From Salipiger profundus (lineage in GTDB: Bacteria; Pseudomonadota; Alphaproteobacteria; Rhodobacterales; Rhodobacteraceae): a stretch of 64,000 nucleotides of DNA. The translations under genes were made by a program, and so were the position numbers. Positions 25,519 to 34,502 of the stretch are shown one piece after another. The notes beneath the pieces are model-generated. The model saw nothing but the letters and a program-made list of their open reading frames with translations, had not been told where the DNA came from and did not search any database. Each line of letters opens with the position of its first letter. Position 1 is the first letter of the stretch. The stretch is taken from positions 124,001 through 188,000 of the forward strand of contig NZ_CP014797.1 of the NCBI RefSeq assembly GCF_001969385.1, in the 5' to 3' direction.

Positions 25519-26450
25519 GCGGACCGTCGCCTTCCCGGCGCCGCGATCGGCCCGGTCTCGCGCGGGAAGGCGGCGATCACCGCGCCCGCCGTGTCTGTGC
25601 CGGCCTGCAGCGCGTGGCCGATGTCGTGGCCCTTGGCCAGCGCCGCGAGGTAGCCCGCGTTGAAGGCATCGCCCGCGCCCACGGTGTCGAAGGGGGCGCA
25701 GGCGGCGGCGGTGGCCTCGTGCCGGCCCGAGGGCCCCGCGGCGATGGCGCCGCGCGCGCCGCATTTGACCACGATGGTGGTGTCCGAGGCGAGCGTCTCG
25801 GCCAGCGCGGTCACCGCCGCGTCGGCGGTGTCGCGGCCGGTCAGCCCGGTGATTTCCTTGTCGTTCAGCAGCAGGTGGTCCGCGGCCTCGGCGCAGGACA
25901 GCGCCTCGGCCCGGTTGCGTGGGGTCCAGCCGTCGTCGGGCCAGCCCGGGTCGATGGCGACCTCGGCGCCCTCGAGCCGCAGGTGGTCGAGCAGCGCGCG
26001 CTGGTGGCGGTGCAGCCCGGGCATCGCGAAGCCGCCCGAGATCAGCGCCAATGCCCCGTCGAGCGGCCAGCCGGCCAGCGCCTCGCGGAAGAAGCCCAGG
26101 TCGGTGCGGTCGAGATGGCCGGCGTAGGACAGGAAGCTGCGGTCGCTGTCGGGATGGGCCACGCCCACTGTGATGCCGCTGCGCCCGGGCAGCCGGGCGA
26201 TGCGGTCGAGCGGGCCGTAGAACGGCTCGGCCAGCATCACCGCGAGCGCGTCGTCGCCGGTCGCCGAGACCAGCCCCGCGCGCGCGCCCAGCCGTTGCAG
26301 CACCAGCGCGGTATTGCCGGCAGAGCCCCCGGCGCGGAAATCGCAGCGGTCGACAAAGGTCTCGGTGCCCGGCTGGGGCCAGTCCGCGAGCGGCCCCATC
26401 ACGAGGTCGACGTTGAGGTTGCCGAGAACGCAGATCGGACGGCTGGTCAT
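25515..26450 (-). CDS. PfkB-family carbohydrate kinase
   Basis: The 311-residue ribokinase-type kinase has the N-terminal GNLNVDLVMGPLADWPQPGTE, the sugar-binding GGSAGNTALVLQRLGA, and the ATP/catalytic motif DTVGAGDAFNAGYLAAL with the catalytic Asp. It would phosphorylate the sugar made by the operon. Its start overlaps the SIS gene stop and its stop overlaps the sulfatase start (both ATGA), so expression is tightly coupled. The frame extends upstream over the SIS gene but has no reason to start there. The acceptor sugar is not known; a hexose, ketose or amino sugar all fit. Confidence 0.9.
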   Translation of the reverse strand: MTSRPICVLGNLNVDLVMGPLADWPQPGTETFVDRCDFRAGGSAGNTALVLQRLGARAGLVSATGDDALAVMLAEPFYGPLDRIARLPGRSGITVGVAHPDSDRSFLSYAGHLDRTDLGFFREALAGWPLDGALALISGGFAMPGLHRHQRALLDHLRLEGAEVAIDPGWPDDGWTPRNRAEALSCAEAADHLLLNDKEITGLTGRDTADAAVTALAETLASDTTIVVKCGARGAIAAGPSGRHEATAAACAPFDTVGAGDAFNAGYLAALAKGHDIGHALQAGTDTAGAVIAAFPRETGPIAAPGRRRSA

Positions 26451-27454
26451 GCGGCCTCGCCCGAGGTGATCTTGGTCGAACGCAGCGGCCGGCCCATGTC
26501 GGGCACGAGGCGGTCGGCGGCGTCGACGACGATGCGCTGCGCCACCGGAAGCGCATGCAGCGCGGCGGCCAGTCCGCACGCGGGCGGGACCGGCACGGTC
26601 AGCGCGCCCGCGACCGGCGGCAGGCCGGAGAAGTCGAGCACCACGGGGCGGAACCCGGCATCGACCAGCTCGGCGGCAAGCCCGTCGACGTTGTCGCCCT
26701 CGGGACCCTCGCCGCGAAAGAAGACCGTCGCGGTGGTCTCGTCCACCAGCTCGAAGGGGCCATGCCGGAACATGCCGGCCTCGAGCCCCAGCACCGGCAC
26801 CCGCGCAAGCTCCATGAAGGCCAGCGCGATGCCGTCCGCCAGCCCCTGCAGGTTGCCGCGACCGCAGAACACTGCGGCGCGGGCTCCGGCGAGCACACCG
26901 GTGGCCTCGCGCGTGTCGGGCAGCCCGTCGGGGCCCTTCAGCGCTGTCTCGAAGCCGGGCAGGTCGGCGCCGAGCGCCTTCAGGATGGCCGCGTGCTGCG
27001 CGATGGTGATCGCCACCGACCGGGTCGCGGCATAGCTGCGCTCGGCGGGGCCATGGCCGGTGACGCAGGGCACACGCTGCCCGAGCGGGCTGTCGCAGCT
27101 GAGGGTAAGCCCGACCAGCGGCCCCTCAGGGCAGGTGTCGAGGTAGCGCAGGATCTCGCCCGAGGCGCCGGACTGCGAGGTCAGCAGCCGCACGGCGGGG
27201 CCGGGCAGCGAGGCGCGCATGTATTCCGAGATCACATGCGCCGTCGCGTCGATGCCGGCCTGCCGGTAGAACGGCTCGGCCAGCCGGTTGACCCAGTGCG
27301 AGCCGCCGATGGCGAGCAGGTGCAGCCGGCCGGTCTCGCGGATGTCGCGGGCGGCGCGGCCGGCGGCCTCGCGGGCGTTGGCAAAGGTCTTGGCGGCGTC
27401 GGGGAACTGGCGCGCCAGCTCGGCGTCGATGATGTCGAGACCGGTTTCGGTCAT
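26447..27454 (-). CDS. SIS-domain sugar isomerase/deglycase-like protein
   Basis: The 335-residue protein has two SIS domains like the isomerase half of GlmS, AgaS and FrlB. Seen motifs are GGSHWVNRLAEPFY, the sugar-phosphate loop LLTSQSGASGE, FCGRGNLQGLADGIALAFMELA, and FRHGPFELVDE. Relatives isomerise or deaminate amino-sugar phosphates or cleave amino-acid/sugar conjugates. Its place between the ATPase gene and kinase gene suggests it acts on the transported amino sugar or its phosphate. It overlaps the upstream ATPase gene by 1 bp (TGATG). Confidence 0.87.
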   Translation of the reverse strand: MTETGLDIIDAELARQFPDAAKTFANAREAAGRAARDIRETGRLHLLAIGGSHWVNRLAEPFYRQAGIDATAHVISEYMRASLPGPAVRLLTSQSGASGEILRYLDTCPEGPLVGLTLSCDSPLGQRVPCVTGHGPAERSYAATRSVAITIAQHAAILKALGADLPGFETALKGPDGLPDTREATGVLAGARAAVFCGRGNLQGLADGIALAFMELARVPVLGLEAGMFRHGPFELVDETTATVFFRGEGPEGDNVDGLAAELVDAGFRPVVLDFSGLPPVAGALTVPVPPACGLAAALHALPVAQRIVVDAADRLVPDMGRPLRSTKITSGEAA

Positions 27455-28485
27455 CAGGCTACCTCGGTCGGTTGATGGGTGATCACGGGGCGCCCCTCGG
27501 CATCGAAGAGATGCACGCGCGCGGCGTCCGGCGTCAGGTGAACGGTCTGCCCGGCGCGGCAGGGGCTGCGCCCCGGCGCCCGCGCGATGAGCGGCGTGTC
27601 GCAGATGTCGGTCTCGACATGCACGAAGGTGTCGGCCCCGAGCGCCTCGGTCAGCAGCACCCGACCCTGCCAGCGGCCGGTGCCCTCGGTGATTTCCAGA
27701 TGCTCCGGGCGGATGCCGTAGGTGGCGGCGCCCTCGGCCTCGGCGACTCGGCCGGTGATGAAGTTCATCCGGGGGCTGCCGATGAAGCCCGCCACGAACT
27801 GCGAGGCGGGATGGTCGTAGAGGTCGAGCGGCGCGCCGACCTGCTCGACGTGGCCCTTGTTCAGCACCACGATCCGGTCGGCCAGCGTCATCGCCTCGAC
27901 CTGGTCGTGGGTGACGTAGATCATCGTGGTGTCGGCGAGCCGCGCGTGCAGCCGGGCGATCTCGACCCGGGTCTCGCCGCGCAGCGCGGCGTCGAGGTTC
28001 GACAGCGGCTCGTCGAACAGGAACACGCGCGGGTTGCGGGTGATGGCGCGGCCGATGGCGACCCGCTGCCGCTGCCCGCCCGAGAGCGCGCGCGGCTTTC
28101 GCTCGAGCAACTCCTCGATCTGGAGCATCCGCGCGGCCTCGGCGACGCGCTCGGCGATCTGCGGCTTCTTCAGCTTCGCCTGCTCCAGCCCGAACGCCAT
28201 GTTCTCGTAGACGCTCATGTGCGGGTAGAGCGCGTAGCTCTGGAACACCATCGACACGCCGCGCTCGGCGGGAAGCGTGTCGGTCACGTCCTCGCCGTCG
28301 ATGAGCAGGTGGCCGTCGGTGATCTCTTCCAGCCCCGCGATCATCCGCAGGAGCGTGGACTTGCCGCAGCCCGAGGGGCCGACGAAGACGACGAACTCGC
28401 CCTTCTGCAGGTCCAGCGTCACGTCCGAGATGACGCGGTGCTTGCCGAAGTCCTTGTGGACGTTCTTCAGTTCAACGGTAGCCAT
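27454..28485 (-). CDS. sugar ABC transporter ATPase (MalK/UgpC type)
   Basis: This is a 343-residue ABC ATPase with Walker A GPSGCGKST, signature LSGGQRQRVAIGRA, Walker B VFLFDEPLSNLD and switch THDQVEAMT. A C-terminal regulatory OB-fold (TYGIRPEHLEI) follows, as in MalK. It energises the MalFG-type permeases encoded directly upstream (3-bp gap). It is made in step with the SIS protein through a TGATG overlap. Confidence 0.95.
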   Translation of the reverse strand: MATVELKNVHKDFGKHRVISDVTLDLQKGEFVVFVGPSGCGKSTLLRMIAGLEEITDGHLLIDGEDVTDTLPAERGVSMVFQSYALYPHMSVYENMAFGLEQAKLKKPQIAERVAEAARMLQIEELLERKPRALSGGQRQRVAIGRAITRNPRVFLFDEPLSNLDAALRGETRVEIARLHARLADTTMIYVTHDQVEAMTLADRIVVLNKGHVEQVGAPLDLYDHPASQFVAGFIGSPRMNFITGRVAEAEGAATYGIRPEHLEITEGTGRWQGRVLLTEALGADTFVHVETDICDTPLIARAPGRSPCRAGQTVHLTPDAARVHLFDAEGRPVITHQPTEVA

Positions 28486-28488
28486 GTC

Positions 28489-29322
28489 TTATCCTTTCAC
28501 CGCGCCGGCGGTCAGGCCGGAGATGATCTTGCGCTGGAACACGAGCACGAGGGCCACGAGCGGCAGGGTCACGATGACCGAGGCCGCCATGATGCTGCCC
28601 CACGGGATCTCGAACTCGCTCGCCCCGGAAATCAGCGCGATGGCGACGGGCACCGTGCGCTGGGTGTCGGTCGAGAGGAACGTGAGGGCAAAGAGGAACT
28701 CGTTCCAGGCGTGAATGAAGGCCAGCAGCCCGGTGGTGACGAGCGCGGGCCAGAGCAGCGGCAGGAACACCCGCCGGATGATGGTGAGCGGGCGCGCGCC
28801 GTCCATGATCGCCGCTTCCTCGATCTCGGTGGGCAGCTTGCGCATGAAGGTGGTCAGCACCCAGACGGTGAACGGCAGGGTGAAGATCATGTAGGAGAAC
28901 ACGAGGCTCCAGAGCGAGTTGAAGAGCCCCATGGCGCGCACCAGCGCGAACAGCCCCGACAGCACCGCGATCTGCGGGAACATCGACACCGACAGGATCA
29001 GCAGCAACAGCTTGCCGCGGCCGCGGAAAGGCACCCGGGCCAGCGCGTAGGAGGCGGTCACCGCCAGCACCAGCGAGACCACGACGACCACGGTCGCCAC
29101 GAACACCGAGTTCAGGATCTGCCGGCCGAAGACGCCCTCCTCGAAGGCGGCGCGGTAGTTGGCGAAGTCGATCACCTTGGGCAGGTAGTTGACGTCGAAG
29201 ATCGCCTGCCCGCTCTCGAACGAGGTGAGGATCGCGTAGTAGAAGGGGAACACCGCCTGCGCGACGATCACGGCGACGAGCGCCCAGAAGCCCGTGCGGC
29301 GGGCCAGTTTCGCGGGGGTCAT
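28489..29322 (-). CDS. sugar ABC transporter permease, MalG type
   Basis: The 277-residue inner-membrane permease has six hydrophobic segments. The ATPase-contact EAA loop is EIEEAAIMDGARPLTIIRRVFLPLLWP. Its start overlaps the stop of the MalF-type partner (TGATG). The N-terminus MTPAKLARRTGFWALVAVIVAQ gives a normal length; the longer frame upstream is antisense noise. Together with the 29322-30263 gene it forms the channel for the operon's sugar. Confidence 0.94.
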   Translation of the reverse strand: MTPAKLARRTGFWALVAVIVAQAVFPFYYAILTSFESGQAIFDVNYLPKVIDFANYRAAFEEGVFGRQILNSVFVATVVVVVSLVLAVTASYALARVPFRGRGKLLLLILSVSMFPQIAVLSGLFALVRAMGLFNSLWSLVFSYMIFTLPFTVWVLTTFMRKLPTEIEEAAIMDGARPLTIIRRVFLPLLWPALVTTGLLAFIHAWNEFLFALTFLSTDTQRTVPVAIALISGASEFEIPWGSIMAASVIVTLPLVALVLVFQRKIISGLTAGAVKG

Positions 29323-30263
29323 CAGCGGTCCTCCTTGCCTTCGAGGTCCATGCGCGTGGCGTAGATGAACCCGATGGTGATGATCGCCACGATCAGGAAC
29401 AGCAGCGTCGAGGCGGCCGAGCCATAGGCGAACTTGTCGTAATCGAAGAGATTTTCCCGCGCGAAGAGCGACATGGTGCGGGTCGCGTCGGTGTTGGGGG
29501 TCAGCACGTAGACGATGTCGAAGACGCGCAGCGCGTCGAGCGCCCGGAACACCACGCCCACCAGCAGCGCCGGCAGCACCAGCGGCAGGGTCACGCGGCG
29601 GAACACCCGGACCGGGCCGATGCCGTCGAGCCTGGCGGCCTCGTAGATGTCGTTGGGGATCATCTGCAGCCCGGCGAGGATCAGCAGCGCCATGAACGGC
29701 GTGGTCTTCCAGATGTCGACCATCATCACGGCGGCCATGGCGGTGTCGGGCGTGGCGGTCCAGGCCACCGGCGCCGAGATCAGCCCCAGCCGCATCAGCA
29801 TGTCGTTGATGATGCCGAACTGGTCGTGCAGCATCCAGCCCCAGAGCTTGGCCGAGACCACGGTGGGGATCGCCCAGGGCACCAGCACGGCGGTGCGCAC
29901 GATGGCGCGGCCGGGGAACTGCGCGTTCAGCACCAGCGCGATGACGAGCCCGAAGGCGGTTTCGAAGAACACCGAGACGAAGGCGAATTTCAGGGTGTTC
30001 CAGACGGCACGCCACCAGCGGTCGTCGGCGAGCAGGCCGAGCCATTCGCCCTCGCCGTTGCCGTAGTCGAGCCACTCGAGGTAGTTGCGGAAGCCGACCC
30101 ACTCGGCGCCGTCGATGTCGTTGAGCGAGGCGTCGGTGAAGCCGAACCAGATGGTCTGGGCCAGCGGGTAGAGCGCGACGGCGGCGAGCACCACCAGCAT
30201 CGGCGCGAGGAACATCCAGGCCGCGCGGGTCCTCTGTCGTGTCAGGCCGGTCTTCTGGGGCAT
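29322..30263 (-). CDS. sugar ABC transporter permease, MalF type
   Basis: The 313-residue permease has six membrane segments and the EAA loop YEAARLDGIGPVRVFRRVTLPLVLP. I prefer the ATG at 30263 because it follows CGGGACC; an ATG seven codons earlier (30284) has no ribosome site. It is 71 bp from the binding-protein gene, with a strong hairpin between them. It is translationally coupled to the MalG-type gene. Confidence 0.93.
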   Translation of the reverse strand: MPQKTGLTRQRTRAAWMFLAPMLVVLAAVALYPLAQTIWFGFTDASLNDIDGAEWVGFRNYLEWLDYGNGEGEWLGLLADDRWWRAVWNTLKFAFVSVFFETAFGLVIALVLNAQFPGRAIVRTAVLVPWAIPTVVSAKLWGWMLHDQFGIINDMLMRLGLISAPVAWTATPDTAMAAVMMVDIWKTTPFMALLILAGLQMIPNDIYEAARLDGIGPVRVFRRVTLPLVLPALLVGVVFRALDALRVFDIVYVLTPNTDATRTMSLFARENLFDYDKFAYGSAASTLLFLIVAIITIGFIYATRMDLEGKEDR

Positions 30264-30292
30264 GTCGGGTCCCGGGAATTGCATGAAAGGGG

Positions 30293-30323
30293 GCCGCGCC
30301 CCGCCGGTCGCGGGGGGCGCGGC
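30293..30323 (-). terminator. hairpin between binding-protein and permease genes (attenuator or mRNA stabiliser)
   Basis: GCCGCGCCCCGC (30293-30304) can pair with the GCGGGG and GCGCGGC parts of 30310-30323 with a two-base bulge. It lies 12 bp after the binding-protein stop. Without a good T run it more likely limits read-through or protects the upstream mRNA, so that more binding protein than permease is made. Confidence 0.5.
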
Positions 30324-30334
30324 ATGGCGCAGGC

Positions 30335-31597
30335 TTACCAGCCGTTGCCCTTGAGACGCTGCAGCTTCGCGTTCAGGCGGCCAATGGCGGATTTCGCCTC
30401 CATCTTGCCCGACATCACGTCATGCGCGGCGGTCCAGACCTCCGAGGAGACCTCGTTGTAGTCGGTCTTGGTGGGCGCCGCCGGGCGCACGATGGCGTTG
30501 TCGATCACCGGCTTCCAGAGCGGGATGAAGGGCTGCTTCTCGGCGATCTCCTCGTCCTCGTAGAGCGCGGTGAGGGTCGGCGGACGCGAGCTCTCGATGG
30601 CGCGGGCGCGCTGGCTTTCCTCGTTGTTGAGAAAGCGCACGAGCTCGATGGCCTCGTCCTGGTGCTGCGAGTATCTCGCCACGCCCAGGTGCGAGCCGCC
30701 GAGGATCGAGGCGCCCTCGCCGCTGTCGCCGGCGGGCAGGGTGGTGACCTCGACGCCGTCCCTGATCGGGCTGTCCTCGCCGTTGACCAGCGCGTAGGCG
30801 TAGTTCCAGTTCCGCATGAACACCGCGTTGCCGGACTGGAACACGCCGCGGGCGTCTTCCTCGGCGTAGTTCAGCACGCCGTCGGGGGCGATGTCGCCGA
30901 CCCAGCCCGCCGCGAGCTCGAGCGCCGCGATGGCCTTGTCGTTCATCACGCTGATCTCGCCATCGGGCTCGACGACGTGGCCGCCGCCGTTCGAGGCGAT
31001 CCATTCCATCGCGTTGCAGGTCAGCCCCTCGTAGGCGGCGCCCTGGTAGACGTAGCCCCACATCTCGTCGTTGCCGGCGTCACGCTCGGCCTGCATGATC
31101 TCCCTGGCGGTGGCGGTCAGCTCTTCCCAGGTCTCGGGAACCTCCTTGCCGTATTTCTCCAGCAGGTCGGCGCGGTAGTAGAGCGCCGGCGCGCCGAGGA
31201 ACATCGGCAGAGCCACGAGCTTGCCGTCGACGGTCTGGCTTTCCACCGCCGCCGGCACGAACCGGTCGATGATGTCGGCGGTGGGCTCCGTCAGGTCGAT
31301 GAAGTGATCGGCGAGCTGCGGCGCCCAGATCACGTCGAGCCGGTAGACGTCGATGTCTTCCGAACCGGCGCTCAGCCACAGCTTGAACTGCGCGAACTGG
31401 TCGGTGGTCCGCTCGGGCATCGAGACGATGTTGACGGTGTTGCCGGTCTCCTCCTCGTAGCGGTCGAGGGCTGCGCGCAGCACCTCCTGGTCCTTGCCGA
31501 CGGCGCCGTGCACGATGTTGAGCTCGGTCGCCTGAAGCGCGGTGGCGCTGAGCGTGGCGGCTGCGATGCCCGCAGCCAGGGCTCTCATGGTGGTCAT
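30335..31597 (-). CDS. sugar ABC transporter substrate-binding protein (family 1, MalE-like)
   Basis: The 420-residue protein has a Sec signal peptide (cleavage near LQATEL) and a mature domain like trehalose/maltose binding proteins: LNIVHGAVGKDQEVLRAALDRYEEETGNTVNIV, VIWAPQLADHFIDLT and GSHLGVARYS. It captures the sugar in the periplasm for the MalFGK-type transporter downstream. The start at 31597 follows AACAGGGAG; a 49-residue upstream extension is not family-like. It is third in the operon, 29 bp after the hydrolase gene. Confidence 0.93.
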   Translation of the reverse strand: MTTMRALAAGIAAATLSATALQATELNIVHGAVGKDQEVLRAALDRYEEETGNTVNIVSMPERTTDQFAQFKLWLSAGSEDIDVYRLDVIWAPQLADHFIDLTEPTADIIDRFVPAAVESQTVDGKLVALPMFLGAPALYYRADLLEKYGKEVPETWEELTATAREIMQAERDAGNDEMWGYVYQGAAYEGLTCNAMEWIASNGGGHVVEPDGEISVMNDKAIAALELAAGWVGDIAPDGVLNYAEEDARGVFQSGNAVFMRNWNYAYALVNGEDSPIRDGVEVTTLPAGDSGEGASILGGSHLGVARYSQHQDEAIELVRFLNNEESQRARAIESSRPPTLTALYEDEEIAEKQPFIPLWKPVIDNAIVRPAAPTKTDYNEVSSEVWTAAHDVMSGKMEAKSAIGRLNAKLQRLKGNGW

Positions 31598-31626
31598 TCG
31601 GAACTCCCTGTTCTCGGTTCTTGTTG

Positions 31627-33174
31627 TCACGCCGTCCGGCAGAAGATGGGCGAGGCCCATGCCATCTGCCCGTCCGTCTGGCGCAGGCGGACGTAAAGGG
31701 TCTCCCCGGCGGCAAGCGCGCCAAGGGGCAGCCGGCCCTGCCATTGCCAGTCGGCGGGGCGGGGCAGCGGGTGGAAGCGGTAGGCGGGGCTGTCGATCGG
31801 CCCGAGGTTGCCCGAGAGCGCGCCCTCGCGCAGCCGCGCGGCGGGGATCTCGATCGACTGGCCGCAGAGCGTGGCGCGGACCGTCGCGCCCGGATCGTTG
31901 AGCCGCAGCCGCAGGGCCAGACCCTGCGTCGCCGTCGTGGAGTTGTTCGGGTTCGCCTCGGCGGTCACCGAGAAGCGCGCGGTGCCGCCGTCGAGCGTGG
32001 CCGCGGGCAGGGCGTGGCCGCTGTCGTCGCCCTCGAGCGGCGAGACCACCTCCGTGCCGCGGAAGCGCGGCTCGAGCCCGGTGATCGCGCCCCCCTCAAG
32101 GCTGATCTCTCCGGTCCAGTCGTGCGACGATCCGCGCGCCCCCCAGCCCAGTTCGAGAAACAGCAGGGTGTCGTCGTCGTGCGACACCGGCGCCGGGCAG
32201 AGCGCCGGCGAGACGCGCTGGAACAGCCGCCCGTTGCGGATCACGTCGATGCTGTCGATCTCGCCCCCGGCGATGGCCTCGACGTCGAGCGCGGCGTCCT
32301 CCGAGGGGGCGGCGATGCCGCCCTGGATGACCGGCCCGATGGCCGCGAGCAGGTGCACGTTCGGCCCGGTGAGCGCGTTGGTGTGTCGCGCGGTCATCGC
32401 CTCCCACAGCGCCGCGCGGTCCGAGCCCCGCGCGTAGGCCGCCATGCGCCCGTGACCGTAGGAGCCGGGAAAGGCGCTGTGGTGGTCGGTGTTGCCGACG
32501 ATGCCGAAGACATGCCCCTGCGCCAGCCCCCATTCCATGGTCGAATGGCCGTCGACCGGCCCCATCGAGTGCAGGTAGCTGCGCGGGCTCTCCGAGGTCT
32601 CGGCGCAGCCGTGCATCGAGTTCATCTCTACGAAGGGCGACAGCGCGGCGTCGAAGGTGTCCCAGTTGATGCCCCGCGCGCCCTGCCGGTAGCCGATGTG
32701 GTGCGGAAAGGCGAGCGCCCGGCCCGGCATCTCGGCGTCGAGCGTCGCCTTCAGCTCAGCCGGGCTGTCGGCGAGATGCAGCGGCGCGCCGTCGAGGTCG
32801 CGGTAGACGATGGTGTAGTCGCCGTGTTCGCAGCCGTGGATCTCGTAGCCCGGAAAGACCGTGAAGCCGTCACCGTCGGCGGCGCGCAGCGCGTCGTAAT
32901 GCGCGCTCCAGCCGTCGCGGAGCTTGGCGAAGCCCTTGACGTGGAAATCGACGATATGGGCGACCGAGGGCTCGTCGACCGGCATGTCGGGCCAGTGCGC
33001 GTGGCCTGTGATCGAGACGAAATCGAGCTGCAGCGCCGCCCGCGCCAGCGCGTCGGCAAAGCGGCCGTGGCCATAGGACAGGTCGCAGTGGTTGTGGATG
33101 TCGCCGAACAGCGGCTGCACCCCCAACCGGTCGGCGAGCGGCATCAGGCCATGGGCAAGCGTCTTGGCGGTCAT
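31627..33174 (-). CDS. PHP-fold metal-dependent hydrolase with C-terminal beta domain
   Basis: The 515-residue protein has metal-binding motifs of PHP/CehA-McbA/DUF3604-type hydrolases: FGDIHNHCDLSYGHG near residue 25, ITGHAHW, PGYEIHGCEHGDY, AFPHHIGY and GNTDHHSAFPGSYGHG. The last 250 residues look like beta-sandwich domains (LLFLELGWGARGSSHDWTGEISLEGG onward). It has no signal peptide. Its position between an oxidoreductase (4-bp overlap) and a sugar-binding protein suggests it opens a lactone, glycoside or ester of the imported sugar. The reaction is unknown. Confidence 0.8.
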   Translation of the reverse strand: MTAKTLAHGLMPLADRLGVQPLFGDIHNHCDLSYGHGRFADALARAALQLDFVSITGHAHWPDMPVDEPSVAHIVDFHVKGFAKLRDGWSAHYDALRAADGDGFTVFPGYEIHGCEHGDYTIVYRDLDGAPLHLADSPAELKATLDAEMPGRALAFPHHIGYRQGARGINWDTFDAALSPFVEMNSMHGCAETSESPRSYLHSMGPVDGHSTMEWGLAQGHVFGIVGNTDHHSAFPGSYGHGRMAAYARGSDRAALWEAMTARHTNALTGPNVHLLAAIGPVIQGGIAAPSEDAALDVEAIAGGEIDSIDVIRNGRLFQRVSPALCPAPVSHDDDTLLFLELGWGARGSSHDWTGEISLEGGAITGLEPRFRGTEVVSPLEGDDSGHALPAATLDGGTARFSVTAEANPNNSTTATQGLALRLRLNDPGATVRATLCGQSIEIPAARLREGALSGNLGPIDSPAYRFHPLPRPADWQWQGRLPLGALAAGETLYVRLRQTDGQMAWASPIFCRTA

Positions 33175-34466
33175 AGGTAGTCCTGCGTTCGGGGGTTCAC
33201 GGGGCGGCCCTGCGCGGCCATGGATTTCTGCGCGGCATGCACGATCTGCAGTGAGGCGAGCCCGTCGCGCACGCCGGCCGGGGGCGTCTCGCCGCCGATG
33301 AAGCGGCGCATGGTGCGCACCAGTTCGAGATCGGCCCCGAAATGCGAGGAGTCGTTGTCGGCGGCCGCCACCTCGAGCAGCTCGTGGCGGTTGCCGTGGT
33401 CCGAGACGAGGTCGATCTGGCCCGAGTGCCGCTCCATCCGCAGCCGGCCGTTCTCGCCGATGATCTCCAGCGTCTCCTGGTCCTCGGCGTAGGGGCCGAA
33501 GATGGTGAAGAACAGCGTCGCCACCAGCCCGTTTTCATAGCGCACCGTCACCACGGCGTGGTCGTCGATGTCCGAGCCGGGCAGGTAGACGCAGTTGTCG
33601 TTGCGGTCCTGCGGCGCGGTGGCGGTGAGCCAGCTTTCGTTGGGCACCCGGCCGACGCCCTCGGCGCGGTCGATCAGGGTCTCGTGGCGGCGGTAGGGGC
33701 AGTCGCGGTCGCATTCCGAGCAGCGCGCCGGCGCGGTCGGGTCCGGCGCGAAGATCGACGACCGCCCGCCGGTGGCGGTGACGCTGACCGCGTCGGACCC
33801 GGCGACCCAGTTCAGCACGTCGAAGTGGTGCGAGCCCTTGTCGTTGAGCGCCCCGCCCGAGGCCGCGTTGGTGCGGTGCCAGAGCTGCAGGTAGCGGGTG
33901 TAGGGAATGACCGAGCGCAGCAGCACCATGCGCGGCGCGCCTGTGGCGTCGGTGCGGGCGATGCCGATGCTCTCGATCCATGGCCGTTCGTAGCGGCGTG
34001 TGAAGCCCATCATGATCGGCTGGCCGGTCTCGGCCTCGATCTCGACGATTGCCTCGGCGTCGGCAAGATCCACCGAGATCGGCTTGTCGAGATAGACCCG
34101 CTTGCCGGCCCGCGCTGCCGCCCGCACGGGGGCGAGATGGGCGTTGGTGTGGGTGGTGACCAGCACGAGGTCGACCGCCGGGTCGCGCACCGCCGCCTCG
34201 AGGTCGGGGGCCACGCGCACCCGGTGATCGAGCCCCGCGTCGGCGTAGATGCCGTCGAGATGGCGCGCCGCCAGCGTGGCGCGGTCCTCCAGCCGGTCCT
34301 GCACGCAGACCACCCGGAAGCCGGTCTCGCGGGCGAGCTCGGCCATGCGGCTGCCGACGTAGTAGACCCCGCGCTCGCCCGCGCCGATGATGGCGACCCC
34401 GATGGTCTCCGTGTCGGATCCGGCGGGCGCGGGACGCTCGGCGGTGGTGCTGGATACGGATGGCAT
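33171..34466 (-). CDS. Gfo/Idh/MocA family sugar oxidoreductase with a cysteine-rich insert
   Basis: The 431-residue NAD(P)-dependent dehydrogenase has the Rossmann motif GAGERG, the catalytic-site LDKPISVDLADAE (Lys of D-K-P), and NDKGSHHFDVLNWVAGS. An insert CSECDRDCPYRRHE, with three close cysteines, looks able to bind a metal. Relatives oxidise sugars or sugar acids at C1, C3 or C6, sometimes starting oxidation-assisted glycoside cleavage. It is the first gene of the nine-gene operon, behind the operator at 34503-34540. The ATG follows GGGAGCG. Confidence 0.9.
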   Translation of the reverse strand: MPSVSSTTAERPAPAGSDTETIGVAIIGAGERGVYYVGSRMAELARETGFRVVCVQDRLEDRATLAARHLDGIYADAGLDHRVRVAPDLEAAVRDPAVDLVLVTTHTNAHLAPVRAAARAGKRVYLDKPISVDLADAEAIVEIEAETGQPIMMGFTRRYERPWIESIGIARTDATGAPRMVLLRSVIPYTRYLQLWHRTNAASGGALNDKGSHHFDVLNWVAGSDAVSVTATGGRSSIFAPDPTAPARCSECDRDCPYRRHETLIDRAEGVGRVPNESWLTATAPQDRNDNCVYLPGSDIDDHAVVTVRYENGLVATLFFTIFGPYAEDQETLEIIGENGRLRMERHSGQIDLVSDHGNRHELLEVAAADNDSSHFGADLELVRTMRRFIGGETPPAGVRDGLASLQIVHAAQKSMAAQGRPVNPRTQDYL

Positions 34467-34502
34467 GGACGCTCCCGACTCGTTGATTCGAAGTCAGGGT
34501 AG

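Noticed and set aside
25515..26579. Longer start for the PfkB kinase
   Set aside because: The extra residues are basic noise overlapping the SIS gene; the ATGA overlap at 26447-26450 gives the normal start.
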